This document shows, one piece after another, positions 24,510 through 33,509 of a stretch of DNA of 64,000 nt. Every line of letters starts with the position of its first letter. The first letter of the stretch is position 1. The translations under genes and the position numbers were made by a program. Under the pieces are notes generated by a model. That model made no database searches. It was not told the DNA's origin and worked only from the letters and a program-made list of their open reading frames with translations. The stretch is from Micromonospora peucetia (GTDB taxonomy: Bacteria; Actinomycetota; Actinomycetes; Mycobacteriales; Micromonosporaceae): NCBI RefSeq assembly GCF_900091625.1, contig NZ_FMIC01000002.1, positions 1,426,001 to 1,490,000 of the forward strand. The letters are read 5' to 3'.

Positions 24510-25457
24510 ATGCCAGCGGTTGTCGAAATTCGCGAATTGGTCCGCACGTACCGGACACGGCGCAAGGCTGAGGAGACCGTAGCCCTCGGTGGCGTCACCC
24601 TGTCTGTCGATGACAGCGAGATCCTCGGCCTGCTGGGGCCGAACGGAGCAGGGAAGACCACGCTGGTCAAGATCCTTTCCACCGTTCTCCTGCCCACTTC
24701 CGGTACCGCGATGGTGCTCGGAAAAGACCTGGTCACTGCTCCGCGAGCAGTCCGGGAGAACGTCGGTGTCGTTTTCGGCGGCGAGCGCGGACTGTATCCC
24801 CGCATCAGTGCGCGACAGAATCTTGCCTTCTGGGCCGCGCTGTACCGGCTGGACCGCCGTACCGCCCAGAACCGCTGCACCGAGCTACTCGAACGGATGG
24901 GGCTCGCCGACCGGGCGGATGAACCCGTGGAAACATTTTCCCGGGGAATGAAACAGCGACTGCACCTGGCTCGCGGGCTGATCCACGGGCCCCGGATCTT
25001 GTTTCTTGACGAACCGACGACCGGAATGGACCCAGTCGCCGCCCGCGATTTCCGCGTACTCGTGCGGGAATTGCGGCAGGAAGGGCGCACGGTCTTTCTC
25101 ACCACGCACGACATGGCCGAGGCCGAGGCCCTCTGTGACCGGGTCACCCTCATCGACCACGGCCGGCTCGTACTCGATGAACCAACCAGGCACATCGGCC
25201 GGTACCTGGACGCCCGCGAATGCGTCGACTTCTCCTGCGACGACCCGGCGCTGCTGGCCCAGGTGCCGGAGTTGGCGTTCGTGGAGAGCGTCGAGCCACG
25301 TGAGGGCGGCTACCGGGCGCTGCTGAGGGAACCCGCGGATGTGGCACAGCTGCTGGTATGGCTGATCGAGCGGGGTGTGCTGTCGGCGCGTCGGAGCGAG
25401 TCCACGCTCGAGGATGTGTACCTGCGGCTCATCGGCACGAGAGCGATGTCGGTGTGA
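24510..25457 (+). CDS. ABC-2-type exporter ATPase
   Basis: This 315-residue ATPase has Walker A GPNGAGKTT (residues 43-51), the ABC signature as FSRGMKQRL, Walker B with ILFLDEPTTGMDP and the switch His in TTHDMAEAE. The C-terminal extension after about residue 220 is typical of DrrA/ABC-2 drug exporters. AAAGGA lies 6 nt before ATG 24510. The gene overlaps the first permease by 4 bp. It probably energises export of the cluster product and self-resistance. Confidence 0.92.
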   Translation: MPAVVEIRELVRTYRTRRKAEETVALGGVTLSVDDSEILGLLGPNGAGKTTLVKILSTVLLPTSGTAMVLGKDLVTAPRAVRENVGVVFGGERGLYPRISARQNLAFWAALYRLDRRTAQNRCTELLERMGLADRADEPVETFSRGMKQRLHLARGLIHGPRILFLDEPTTGMDPVAARDFRVLVRELRQEGRTVFLTTHDMAEAEALCDRVTLIDHGRLVLDEPTRHIGRYLDARECVDFSCDDPALLAQVPELAFVESVEPREGGYRALLREPADVAQLLVWLIERGVLSARRSESTLEDVYLRLIGTRAMSV

Positions 25458-26230
25458 ACGCGTTACGCGTCATCGCCGCGGCCTTCCGGCTGCAGCTCGC
25501 CATCACCCGGCGCAGCCCGGGCCACCTGATGATCCTGCTGACCTCACCGCTGTTCAGCGTCATCTTCCTGTCGCTCGTCATGAACGGCCAGCGGCCGGGA
25601 GCGCTGGTGAACGGCGTGCTCGCGCCGGGCCTGATCGGGCTCTGGTTGATGTCCCTGGACCTGGCGGCTTCGATCATCGAAGAGGAGCGGTGGGGCGGGC
25701 GGATGGAACTACTGGTCGCCTCGCTCACTCCGGTGAGCCTCGTGGTGTTCGGACGGATCGGAGTCGTCATCCTGGCCGGCGCGCTGACCTTCTTCGAATC
25801 GTGGTTGGTGGCGGTCGTCGGATTCGGAGCCGACGTACCACTCGAACGACCTGGCGTGTTCGTGGTGTCCATCCTGGCCACCTGCTTCGCGATGGCCGGT
25901 ACCGCCACCCTGCTCGCCGCCGTCTTCATCAAGTCACGGGCGCTGCACGTGTTCCAGAACGCGCTCACCTACCCGTTCTACATCCTCGGCGGGGTCCTGG
26001 TGCCGGTCGCGCTCCTGCCGGGCTGGCTGGAACCGGTCAGCCGGGTCGTCTTCCTGTCGTGGAGCGCTGACCTGCTGCGCGGCTCGATGAGCGGGGATCT
26101 GCCGGACGCCTGGCCGGCCTGGATCGCCGTGACCGCCGGTCTCGGCGCGGCAGCGCTGGTCACCGGCTTCCTGCTGATCAACCGGATCATCGATCAGAGC
26201 CGCGAGACCGCACACGTGGGTCATTCATGA
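25454..26230 (+). CDS. ABC-2-type permease 1
   Basis: This 258-residue membrane protein has about six hydrophobic helices (MILLTSPLFSVIFLSLVM, APGLIGLWLMSL and others) and the ABC2_membrane layout with a long N-terminal cytoplasmic arm. GTG 25454 overlaps the ATPase stop (GTGA). Codon 4 is TTA (25463-25465), so translation should need the bldA tRNA. It overlaps the second permease by 4 bp; two permeases and one ATPase indicate a heterodimeric transmembrane unit. Confidence 0.88.
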   Translation: MNALRVIAAAFRLQLAITRRSPGHLMILLTSPLFSVIFLSLVMNGQRPGALVNGVLAPGLIGLWLMSLDLAASIIEEERWGGRMELLVASLTPVSLVVFGRIGVVILAGALTFFESWLVAVVGFGADVPLERPGVFVVSILATCFAMAGTATLLAAVFIKSRALHVFQNALTYPFYILGGVLVPVALLPGWLEPVSRVVFLSWSADLLRGSMSGDLPDAWPAWIAVTAGLGAAALVTGFLLINRIIDQSRETAHVGHS

Positions 26231-27057
26231 GCGCCCCCTCTTCCCTCGGATCTTCTTCGTTGACTGCCGGATGGCTACGCCTCGGGTACCAGTCGGTGCT
26301 GTTCTCGATCGCGGAGATGCGAACGGTCCACACGTGGCGCACCTGGCTGTTCGGCTGGGTGGCCCGGCTGCTGACGCAGGTGACCTTCTTCGCGTTGATC
26401 GGGAAGTTCCTCGCCGACGACGCCACCATGCAGTTCGTGCTGGTGGGCAACATCGTCGCGCTCTGCTGCCTGGAATCGATGATCGTCGTGCTGACGATAG
26501 CCGGTGAGCGCCGACTGGGCACCCTGCCGCTGCTCGCGATGGCCCCGACCAGCCACGTACCCGTGTATCTCGGTCGCGGTCTGCACTGGCTGGCCAGCGG
26601 CATCGCCAGCTCTGTCATCGGTTGGCTCGTCCTGCCGCCGTTGCTGGGCGTGCCGCTGCCGTGGCCGGAGGCGTTGCCAGCGATGGCGATCATCCTTCTC
26701 GTCGCGCTCAGCTGCTACTGCTACGGCTGCTTCCTGGCCGGTCTCGCCGTGCGCTACCGCAGCCTGCAGGTGATCGTGCTGAACCTCGGCTACCTGCCCA
26801 TCATGGCGTTCTGCGGCGTGAACGTTCCACTCTCCTTCTGGCCCACCTGGCTGCAACCGGTTCTTCACCTGTTCCCGTTGACCAACGGCCTGCAGGCCAT
26901 CCGTACCGTTCTCGCCGGTGGCACCTGGTCCGAGGTATGGCCGAAGCTCGCGCTGGAGGCGCTCGTCGGGATCGGCTGGTTCGCCCTGGCCACCGTTTCG
27001 ATCAACCGCGTGGTCACAAAGGGTCGCGCCGACGGCACTCTGGAGTTTGGAAACTGA
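26227..27057 (+). CDS. ABC-2-type permease 2
   Basis: This 276-residue membrane protein has about six hydrophobic helices (VLVGNIVALCCLESMIVVLT, LPAMAIILLVALSCYCYGCF and others) and an ABC-2 transporter layout. ATG 26227 overlaps the first permease stop (ATGA). The Met/Trp-rich central region differs from permease 1, so the two form the unequal halves of one exporter. The operon ends here, 243 bp before the next promoter. Confidence 0.88.
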   Translation: MSAPSSLGSSSLTAGWLRLGYQSVLFSIAEMRTVHTWRTWLFGWVARLLTQVTFFALIGKFLADDATMQFVLVGNIVALCCLESMIVVLTIAGERRLGTLPLLAMAPTSHVPVYLGRGLHWLASGIASSVIGWLVLPPLLGVPLPWPEALPAMAIILLVALSCYCYGCFLAGLAVRYRSLQVIVLNLGYLPIMAFCGVNVPLSFWPTWLQPVLHLFPLTNGLQAIRTVLAGGTWSEVWPKLALEALVGIGWFALATVSINRVVTKGRADGTLEFGN

Positions 27058-27300
27058 GCGGACGGCCGCACTGATCAATTCCTGATGCTACGGATCCGGC
27101 TTGGCCACCATTGCCGGAAATTGCGGGCCGGTGGTTTGATCGACCAAGGCCGGACAGGTGGGGAACCGGCACAGGCCCGCTGGCAGCGCCCCGTCGTCGC
27201 CAGCAAGGGCCGCGCCGACCGCCGCCGCTGACCGACCGCACCGGATCGGTCACACCGGGAATTGGGCGTCGATAATACGCGTCCGGTGCGGGCGACATCA

Positions 27301-27329
27301 TTGACAGTGCCAAGGCCGGACCCTAGCAT
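27301..27329 (+). promoter_or_regulatory. Near-consensus promoter for a leaderless transcript
   Basis: TTGACA (perfect -35), exactly 17 nt, then TAGCAT (-10). Only 8 nt separate the -10 from ATG 27338, so transcription should begin at the start codon. No ribosome site is present. It should drive the transferase and the free carrier protein gene as a constitutive housekeeping-type promoter. Confidence 0.75.
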
Positions 27330-27337
27330 TTCTCACA

Positions 27338-28399
27338 ATGTCGCAGCCTGATGATAACCCCGTAACGGTCAGCACGGATCTGATTGCGGTTCTGCGTGAC
27401 GCGGGGCCGGCGCTGGTCAGTGAAATCGACCGACTCGAAATGATACGGGTGGACCAAGCCCTGGCGAATATCGGCCAGGCCGCGAAGTATGTCGTCCTCG
27501 GGTCCGGGCAGCCGGGTCCGCTGGGCCTTCTTACGGTTTATCCGGTCGGGTGGCCGTACAGCGTGGCGCCGCATCCTCGGCTGGTGCTCGACGGGTCGGA
27601 GGCGACCCGGGGATGGCGGACGGGCTGCTACCTCGGTTCGCTCGGCCGGGCACCGGCGATGGTTGCGTTGAGCCCCGCCGCCGAGGCCGGCCCGGTCCGG
27701 GCGGCCCTGTTGGAAGCCGGCTGGAAGCTGGTGCTGCAACAGTCCGAGGGGCTGGATTTCGCGTGCTTCCCGCTGTTGGATGACGAACTGCTGGCGGCGG
27801 TGATGCCGCTGGTCGCGGCGGATGACCCGGTGCTGGTGGAGAGCAACGAGGCCTTCGTCCCGGTGTCGTACGACTCCTTCGCCGGATACCTGGCGGCGCA
27901 GTCGTCGAGTCGCCGGGAGATGATCCGCAAGGAGCAGCGGCGGTTCCAGGCGGCGGGCTTGCGGGTCGTCGAGGTCGACCTGTCGGCGCGGCACCGGGAA
28001 CTGGCGCCGCTGCTGCGGAACGTGGAACTCAAGTACGGGGTGGCCGGCACCGTCGAGGACTATGAGAACTACCTGCTCAGCATCGCGCGGACGCTGGGCG
28101 ATCAGGCGATCTGCCTGGCGGTGTTCGGCGACGACGATCCACACCAGAGCGAGCCGGTCGCGTTCACGGTGATCTGGCGGCAGGACAAGGTGTGGCGGGT
28201 CCGCTGCTGGGGCTGTGACTACGAGCGGACGGCGGGCACGTACTCGTATTTCAATCTGGTCGTCTACGAACCGGTGCGGCTCGCGATCGAGGCCGGCGCG
28301 CAGCGGCTGATACTCGGGCGCGGCAGCCTTGAGGCGAAACTCGCCCGAGGTGCCGAGCTGCTGCGGCTCACCAGCGTTGCCGTGTCACTGGCACGATGA
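27338..28399 (+). CDS. FemAB/GNAT-like acyltransferase (peptidogalycan-recognition type)
   Basis: This 353-residue protein resembles the peptidogalycan-biosynthesis GNAT-fold group related to FemAB aminoacyltransferases. Recognisable features are SSRREMIRKEQRRFQAAGL, the beta strands of AVFGDDD then EPVAFTVIWRQDKVWRVRC, WGCDYERTAGTYSYFNLVVY-type active-site text, and the closing ILGRGSLEAKLARGAEL. FemAB relatives move an amino acid from aminoacyl-tRNA or an acyl group from CoA to an amine. The carrier protein gene begins 21 bp downstream, suggesting that the carrier-bound species is donor or acceptor. The message appears leaderless. The substrate is unknown. Confidence 0.75.
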   Translation: MSQPDDNPVTVSTDLIAVLRDAGPALVSEIDRLEMIRVDQALANIGQAAKYVVLGSGQPGPLGLLTVYPVGWPYSVAPHPRLVLDGSEATRGWRTGCYLGSLGRAPAMVALSPAAEAGPVRAALLEAGWKLVLQQSEGLDFACFPLLDDELLAAVMPLVAADDPVLVESNEAFVPVSYDSFAGYLAAQSSSRREMIRKEQRRFQAAGLRVVEVDLSARHRELAPLLRNVELKYGVAGTVEDYENYLLSIARTLGDQAICLAVFGDDDPHQSEPVAFTVIWRQDKVWRVRCWGCDYERTAGTYSYFNLVVYEPVRLAIEAGAQRLILGRGSLEAKLARGAELLRLTSVAVSLAR

Positions 28400-28420
28400 G
28401 CAAGAGATAAAGGAAAACTT

Positions 28421-28660
28421 ATGTCTGGCGATGTCATCGCACAACTGGTCACCATCTGGCGGACGGCGCTCAAGAACGACGCACTCGGTGCGGAGAGCGA
28501 TTTCGTGGATTTCGGTGGTACGTCACTGACGGCGGTGCGTATCCGGGCTCTCATCCGGACGGATCTGGCGAAGGACGTCGATCTGCTCGACATCCTCGAC
28601 TTCCCTACCCCGACGGCGCTGGCTCCCGCCGTCGCGGCAGCACCCGGCTGGAGCGAATAG
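28421..28660 (+). CDS. Free-standing peptidyl carrier protein
   Basis: This 79-residue single-domain PCP has the DFGGTSLTAVRI motif with pantetheine Ser35 and the typical first helix (LVTIWRTALKN) and last helix (LDILDFPTPTALAPA). An AAGGA-type site precedes ATG 28421. It follows the transferase by 21 bp and converges on the large NRPS gene with only 4 bp between the stops. It needs an adenylation domain in trans, perhaps one of those in the neighbouring synthetase, or the partner transferase. Confidence 0.9.
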   Translation: MSGDVIAQLVTIWRTALKNDALGAESDFVDFGGTSLTAVRIRALIRTDLAKDVDLLDILDFPTPTALAPAVAAAPGWSE

Positions 28661-28664
28661 CCGG

Positions 28665-31600
28665 TCAGCTGGCCAGCGCCGCCGCCAGGCCGGCGATCGT
28701 CGGATAGCGGAACAGGTCCAGCAGCGCCACCTCCCGCGACAGCCGACGGGACAGTTCCGTCTGCACCTTCAGCAAGCCGGCCGACGTACCGCCGCAGTCG
28801 AAGAAGTTGACCTCCGGACCCGCCGGTCGCATGCCCAGCACCGTGCTCCAGACCTGCGTGATCGTGGCTACCAGCGCGTCGGTTCCCTTGGCGGAGGCGG
28901 TCGGCGTGGTGGTGACGGTCTTCGCGATCTCCGCGAGCCGGGCCAGGTCCGGCTTGCCGTTCGGTGTCAACGGGATCGCCGGCATGACCACCACCCGGCT
29001 GGGCACCATGGTGTCCGGCAGCCGTTGCGCGAAGTGCCGGATCACGGCATCGCTGGGCAGCGCCCCCGGGTCACCCTCCACGAAGGCGACGACCTCGGTC
29101 GACGACGACCGGACCGCCGTCGTCACCACGCAGTCACGTACCAGGGAATGTTCCCGGGCCACGAGTTCCAGCTCCGCCGGTTCCACCCGGAGTCCGTTGA
29201 CGGTGATCTGCCGATCCGCCCGCCCGGTGATCACGACGCTGCCGTCCGGCCGGGTGTGGCCCAGGTCGCCGGTGCGGTACTCGCGCACCCCGTCCCGGAG
29301 CAGGAACTGCCGCGCCGTCCGGGCGGGGTCGCCCAGGTAGCCCAGGGCGAGATACGGGCCGCGTACCACGATCTCGCCCGTGCCGTTCACCGGCGCGGGC
29401 CCACCCGAGGGCGTGGCCACCGACACCTGAGCGGTCGGTCCACCGGAACCGACGCCCACACCGGCCCCCAGGTCGGCCACGCTCACCACCTGTGGCGTCT
29501 CGGTGGTGCCGTAGTACGACATCAGCCGTGCCTGCGGGAACAGGGCCCGGGCATCAGCGGTTCCCGCAGGCGTCATCGCCGCGCCACCGAACCCCACCAG
29601 CCGCACCGACGGCAGCGTGACTCCCTCGACGATCGCCGCGGCGCTCAACAGCCGTCCCAGCGCGGGCGTCAGGTGCAGGACCGTCGGCTCGATCCCGGCG
29701 AGCCAGCGCACCATCGCGACCTGTGACTCCGACGCCACCGGCGGTGGCACGAAAAGCCGTGCGCCGATGGACAGCGGCGTGAGCACGTCACGGAGAAGCG
29801 GATCGTGCCCGATCCCGGACAACAGGACGAACCGGTCGGACGCGGTGAGGGCGAACTGCGGTACGTACCACTCCAGGAATGCCTGCAACGGCTCCTCACC
29901 GGCGGCGATGGCCGCGGGTGCACCGGTGGTACCGGACGTGAAGGCCACGTACGCGGTGCCGTCGGCAACATCCGCGCCCGTACCCCGGTCGCATCCGCTG
30001 AGCTGGCCGACCAGTTCCGGGTACTGCCCGTCGGTGGCGTCCCACCATTGGCCGACCTGGGCCTGGGCGATCATTCGGCGCAGCCGGGCGAACGGCTGTG
30101 AGGCATCGAGCAACACGAACGGAACGCCCGCCGTGAGTGCCGCCAGGACGCCGACCGGCAGTGCGGGGGTACGCCCCGCCACGATCCCGACCGGACCCTT
30201 GCCGCGCCAACCGGCAGCGAGATCCGTGACCGCCGCATCCAGCTCCGCGTACGAGTACGCGTCGCCGATCGCGGGTGCCGCACCTCGCCGCGACACGGCC
30301 TGCCGGAACCGCTCCACGACGCGCGGGCCCGGCACGATGAAGTGTCGTGGCGTACGACCAGGGTCGTGCACCCCGAAGTCGAGGTCGGAGATCGCACCGT
30401 CCGGCACGGAGGCAGCCAGCGGCAACAGCGTGCACAGGTGGTCGGCCATCGCCTGTGCGTGGTCGGCCTCGAAGAGCTCCGCGTCGTAGACGACCTCGAT
30501 GTTCAGCCCGGCGCCGTCCTCGACGAAGTACCAGGACAGGTCGAAGAGCGCCCCGGCCAGCGGTACCGGCAGCGGCTCGACCACGCAGCCGGGCAGCCGC
30601 AGCGGTGCCGGCGGGTAGGAGAGCATGTTGCACCACATCTGGAACAGCGGGTTCGCGCCCGGCGTACGGGGGGCGTTCACCTCGCGTACCAGCACGTCGA
30701 ACGGGACATGCGGGTGTGCCAACGCGGCCATCAGCCGCTCGTGCGTGGCTGCGGTCAGCTCCGCGACCGTCGCGTCGTCGGCCACCTCGCAGCGCAGCGG
30801 CAGCGAGTTGTTGAAGAACCCGACCAGGTCCTCGGCCCGCAGGTCGTCACGCCCCGCCACCGGCATGCCCAGCAGGAACTCGTGGCGACCGCTGTACCGG
30901 GCGACGATCACCTGGACGCAGGTGACGAGCACGGCGAACACCGTGGTGTGCAGCGCCCGCGCCAGTTCCCGGACGGCGTCCATGGTGGACGCCGGCACCG
31001 GTGCCGTGACCCGGCCGCCGCGAAACCGTGGCCGGGCCGGCCGGAGCCGTTGCACCGGCAGCCGCAGCGGCTCCGGAATCGAGGCCAGCTCCCGTCGCCA
31101 GAAGTCCAGCTCAGCGGTGACTGTCTCCTGGTAGCCGGCGGCCTGCTGCTCGGCCGCCAGGTCGATGAACTGCGCCGGCAGCGGCTCCCACGCCGGCGGC
31201 CGACCGGCCTGCACCGCCTCGTACGCCAGCCCGAGATCGCGTTGGATCACGGTGAACGACCAGCCGTCGGTGATGATGTGGTGCGCCAGCAGCAACAACG
31301 CGTGCTGGTCGGGCCCCGTCCGGAACAGCACCGCCCGGAACAGCCGGCCCCCGGCCAGGTCGAAATCCGCCGCCGCGACCTCGGCCTCGCACCGCGTCGT
31401 CAGCTCCGCCTCCGACACCGTTACCAGCAGCAGGTCGATCGGCTCGTGGTCGACGACACGCAGGACGTCCCGGTCGGCCACCGTCGTGATGACCGTGCGC
31501 AGCGCCGAGTGCCGTTCCACCAGCAGGTCCAGCGCCGCCGAGAGGACGGCGACGTCGAGGTCACCGGTCAGGCGGTGCAGCGCCGCCAGGGTGTACGCCT

Positions 31601-33509
31601 GACAGTTCGGGTACAACCGGTGGAGCAGCAGCAACGCCTGCTGCGCCGTCGAGAGCGGCCCGATCCGCCGGCTCGGCCGCGCGGCACCCGGCGTCGGGGC
31701 GGTGGTCGCCTGCGCGTCGATGGCGGCGGCGACGGCGGACACGGTGCGGTGCCGGTAGACGTCGGCCACGGTCAGGGCGACCCCGAAGTCGCGCCGGATC
31801 CGCCCACCGAGGCGCACCGCGGCCAGCGAGTGCCCGCCCAGCGCGGTGAAGTCGGCGGCCACGTCGATCGTCTCGACGCCGAGTACCTCCGCCCACAGGC
31901 GGGCCAGCGCCGCCTCCGTCGGCGTCTGCGGTGCGTTGTCGCCGGTCGGGGCGATCGGCGGGGAACGCCGGGCAAGGGCTGCCCGGTCGAGCTTCTCGTT
32001 GGCCGTCAACGGGAACTCGGCGACGAAGACCACCCAGTTCGGCACCATGTAGTCCGGCAGCAGCTCACGCGCGTGGGCGAGCAGGGATTCCGTGGTGCCC
32101 GCGCCGGTGACGTAGGCGCAGAGCGTCTCGGCGGCCGACTCCGGCTGCACGACGACGGCGCCCGCCACCCCGGGGTGGCGTTCGAGCACCGCCTCCACCT
32201 CGGCCGGTTCGACGCGGAATCCGCGCAGTTTGATCTGCCGGTCGACACGTCCGCAGTAGACGAGGTTGCCGTCGGAACGGCGTCTCACCAGGTCACCGGT
32301 GCGGTACAGGCGGGCGGAACGGGCGGTGTCGAACGGGTCGGGGACGAAGCGTTCCCGGGTGAGTTCCGGCCGCCGGTGGTAGCCGAGTGCCACCTGGACA
32401 CCACCGACCCACAGCTCACCGACCTGTCCGGCGACGACCGGGCGGCCGTCGGGGTCGAGAACGTGCGTGGTGACGCCGCGTACCGCCATGCCGATCGGGG
32501 TCCGGCCGTCGTCCGGCTCCGGGCCGTCGCCGGTGATGTCGTACGCGGTGGCGATGACGTGGGCCTCGGTCGGCCCGTACGCGTTGACGATCTTCAGCCC
32601 CGGGACGGCGGCGGCGATCCCGTGCAGGAGCCGCTCCGGGATCGGTTCCACGCCGACCATCAGCCGGCGCAGCGTGAGCGCGCCCGGATGCGCGTCCACC
32701 CATGCGCGCAGCGACGGCAGGATTGCCGGTGGCAGGTAGGCGGTCGCCACCGCGTGCCGGGCCATCAGGGCGAACATCGCCGCCGGCTCCAGCCGGACGT
32801 CGTCCGGTACGACCAGCAGGGTGCCGCCGGCGAGCAGCACCGAGAAGATCTCGTAGACCGACGCGTCGAATCCGACCGACGACCACATCGTGCCGACCGC
32901 GCCCGGGGCGAGCGGTTGCCGCGTCGCGAAGTCGGTCAGCAGGTTGCTGATCCCCCGGTGGTGGCAGAGCACCCCCTTGGGCGTACCGGTGGATCCGGAG
33001 GTGTAGATGAGGTACGCCGGATCGTCGCCGTGTGCCATCGGCCGCGCCACCGGCACGTCGGCCGGCGCCGCAGCCCAGTCCAGGTCGATGACCGGCGTCG
33101 TCGTCGCGGGGAGGGGAAACGTCGGCACCCGCAGGACGGCGGCCGGCGCGGCCTCGCCGAGCACCGCGGCGACCCGGCCCGGTGGTGTGTCCGGGTCGAT
33201 CGGCAGGAACACCGCGTCGGCGGCGAGCGCGGCGAGGAGACCGAGGAGATACTCCGTCGACCGCCCGGCGCAGACCGCGACGACATCGCCCGGCCCGACA
33301 CCGGCAGCCCTCAGCCGCCCCGCCAGCCACGACGCGGTGGTGAGCAGCCGCGCGTAACTGACCGACTCGTCGCCGGAGCGGATCGCGGCCAGTTCGGGGT
33401 CGCGCCGCCCTGCCGCACTGATGAGCGAGAACAGTCCCACGTCAGCCGGTGACGGGAACGGCTCCTCGTCGGCCGGTGACGTGAGTGTTTCCTCGTCAGC
33501 CGGCGACAT
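28665..33509 (-). CDS. NRPS: A-PCP-C-A-PCP
   Basis: This 1614-residue dimodular synthetase has no leading C domain, so it is a likely chain starter. A1 is about 25-515 (IYTSGSTGTPKG at 169; TGDL; Lys506), PCP1 has Ser561 (ALGGHS), C is about 615-1060 with an intact HHIITDG at 743-749, A2 is about 1080-1525 and PCP2 has Ser1576 (CGGTS). By eye the A1 pocket reads D-A-Y-Y-M-G-A-V-I; I do not recognise its substrate. A2 has FTSGTTGAPAAI, lacking the A3 Lys, and a GHDPLLRDV pocket of the YGTTET type; its A10 Lys1519 is kept. The N-terminus holds three copies of SPAD(EE). ATG 33509 overlaps the upstream gene by 14 bp. Confidence 0.93.
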   Translation of the reverse strand: MSPADEETLTSPADEEPFPSPADVGLFSLISAAGRRDPELAAIRSGDESVSYARLLTTASWLAGRLRAAGVGPGDVVAVCAGRSTEYLLGLLAALAADAVFLPIDPDTPPGRVAAVLGEAAPAAVLRVPTFPLPATTTPVIDLDWAAAPADVPVARPMAHGDDPAYLIYTSGSTGTPKGVLCHHRGISNLLTDFATRQPLAPGAVGTMWSSVGFDASVYEIFSVLLAGGTLLVVPDDVRLEPAAMFALMARHAVATAYLPPAILPSLRAWVDAHPGALTLRRLMVGVEPIPERLLHGIAAAVPGLKIVNAYGPTEAHVIATAYDITGDGPEPDDGRTPIGMAVRGVTTHVLDPDGRPVVAGQVGELWVGGVQVALGYHRRPELTRERFVPDPFDTARSARLYRTGDLVRRRSDGNLVYCGRVDRQIKLRGFRVEPAEVEAVLERHPGVAGAVVVQPESAAETLCAYVTGAGTTESLLAHARELLPDYMVPNWVVFVAEFPLTANEKLDRAALARRSPPIAPTGDNAPQTPTEAALARLWAEVLGVETIDVAADFTALGGHSLAAVRLGGRIRRDFGVALTVADVYRHRTVSAVAAAIDAQATTAPTPGAARPSRRIGPLSTAQQALLLLHRLYPNCQAYTLAALHRLTGDLDVAVLSAALDLLVERHSALRTVITTVADRDVLRVVDHEPIDLLLVTVSEAELTTRCEAEVAAADFDLAGGRLFRAVLFRTGPDQHALLLLAHHIITDGWSFTVIQRDLGLAYEAVQAGRPPAWEPLPAQFIDLAAEQQAAGYQETVTAELDFWRRELASIPEPLRLPVQRLRPARPRFRGGRVTAPVPASTMDAVRELARALHTTVFAVLVTCVQVIVARYSGRHEFLLGMPVAGRDDLRAEDLVGFFNNSLPLRCEVADDATVAELTAATHERLMAALAHPHVPFDVLVREVNAPRTPGANPLFQMWCNMLSYPPAPLRLPGCVVEPLPVPLAGALFDLSWYFVEDGAGLNIEVVYDAELFEADHAQAMADHLCTLLPLAASVPDGAISDLDFGVHDPGRTPRHFIVPGPRVVERFRQAVSRRGAAPAIGDAYSYAELDAAVTDLAAGWRGKGPVGIVAGRTPALPVGVLAALTAGVPFVLLDASQPFARLRRMIAQAQVGQWWDATDGQYPELVGQLSGCDRGTGADVADGTAYVAFTSGTTGAPAAIAAGEEPLQAFLEWYVPQFALTASDRFVLLSGIGHDPLLRDVLTPLSIGARLFVPPPVASESQVAMVRWLAGIEPTVLHLTPALGRLLSAAAIVEGVTLPSVRLVGFGGAAMTPAGTADARALFPQARLMSYYGTTETPQVVSVADLGAGVGVGSGGPTAQVSVATPSGGPAPVNGTGEIVVRGPYLALGYLGDPARTARQFLLRDGVREYRTGDLGHTRPDGSVVITGRADRQITVNGLRVEPAELELVAREHSLVRDCVVTTAVRSSSTEVVAFVEGDPGALPSDAVIRHFAQRLPDTMVPSRVVVMPAIPLTPNGKPDLARLAEIAKTVTTTPTASAKGTDALVATITQVWSTVLGMRPAGPEVNFFDCGGTSAGLLKVQTELSRRLSREVALLDLFRYPTIAGLAAALAS

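Noticed and set aside
30342..33452. A 1036-codon open frame opposite the large NRPS gene
   Set aside because: It is the antisense shadow of a high-GC gene: Arg/Gly/Val/Pro-rich text, no domains, no ribosome site, and the other strand has clear NRPS motifs.
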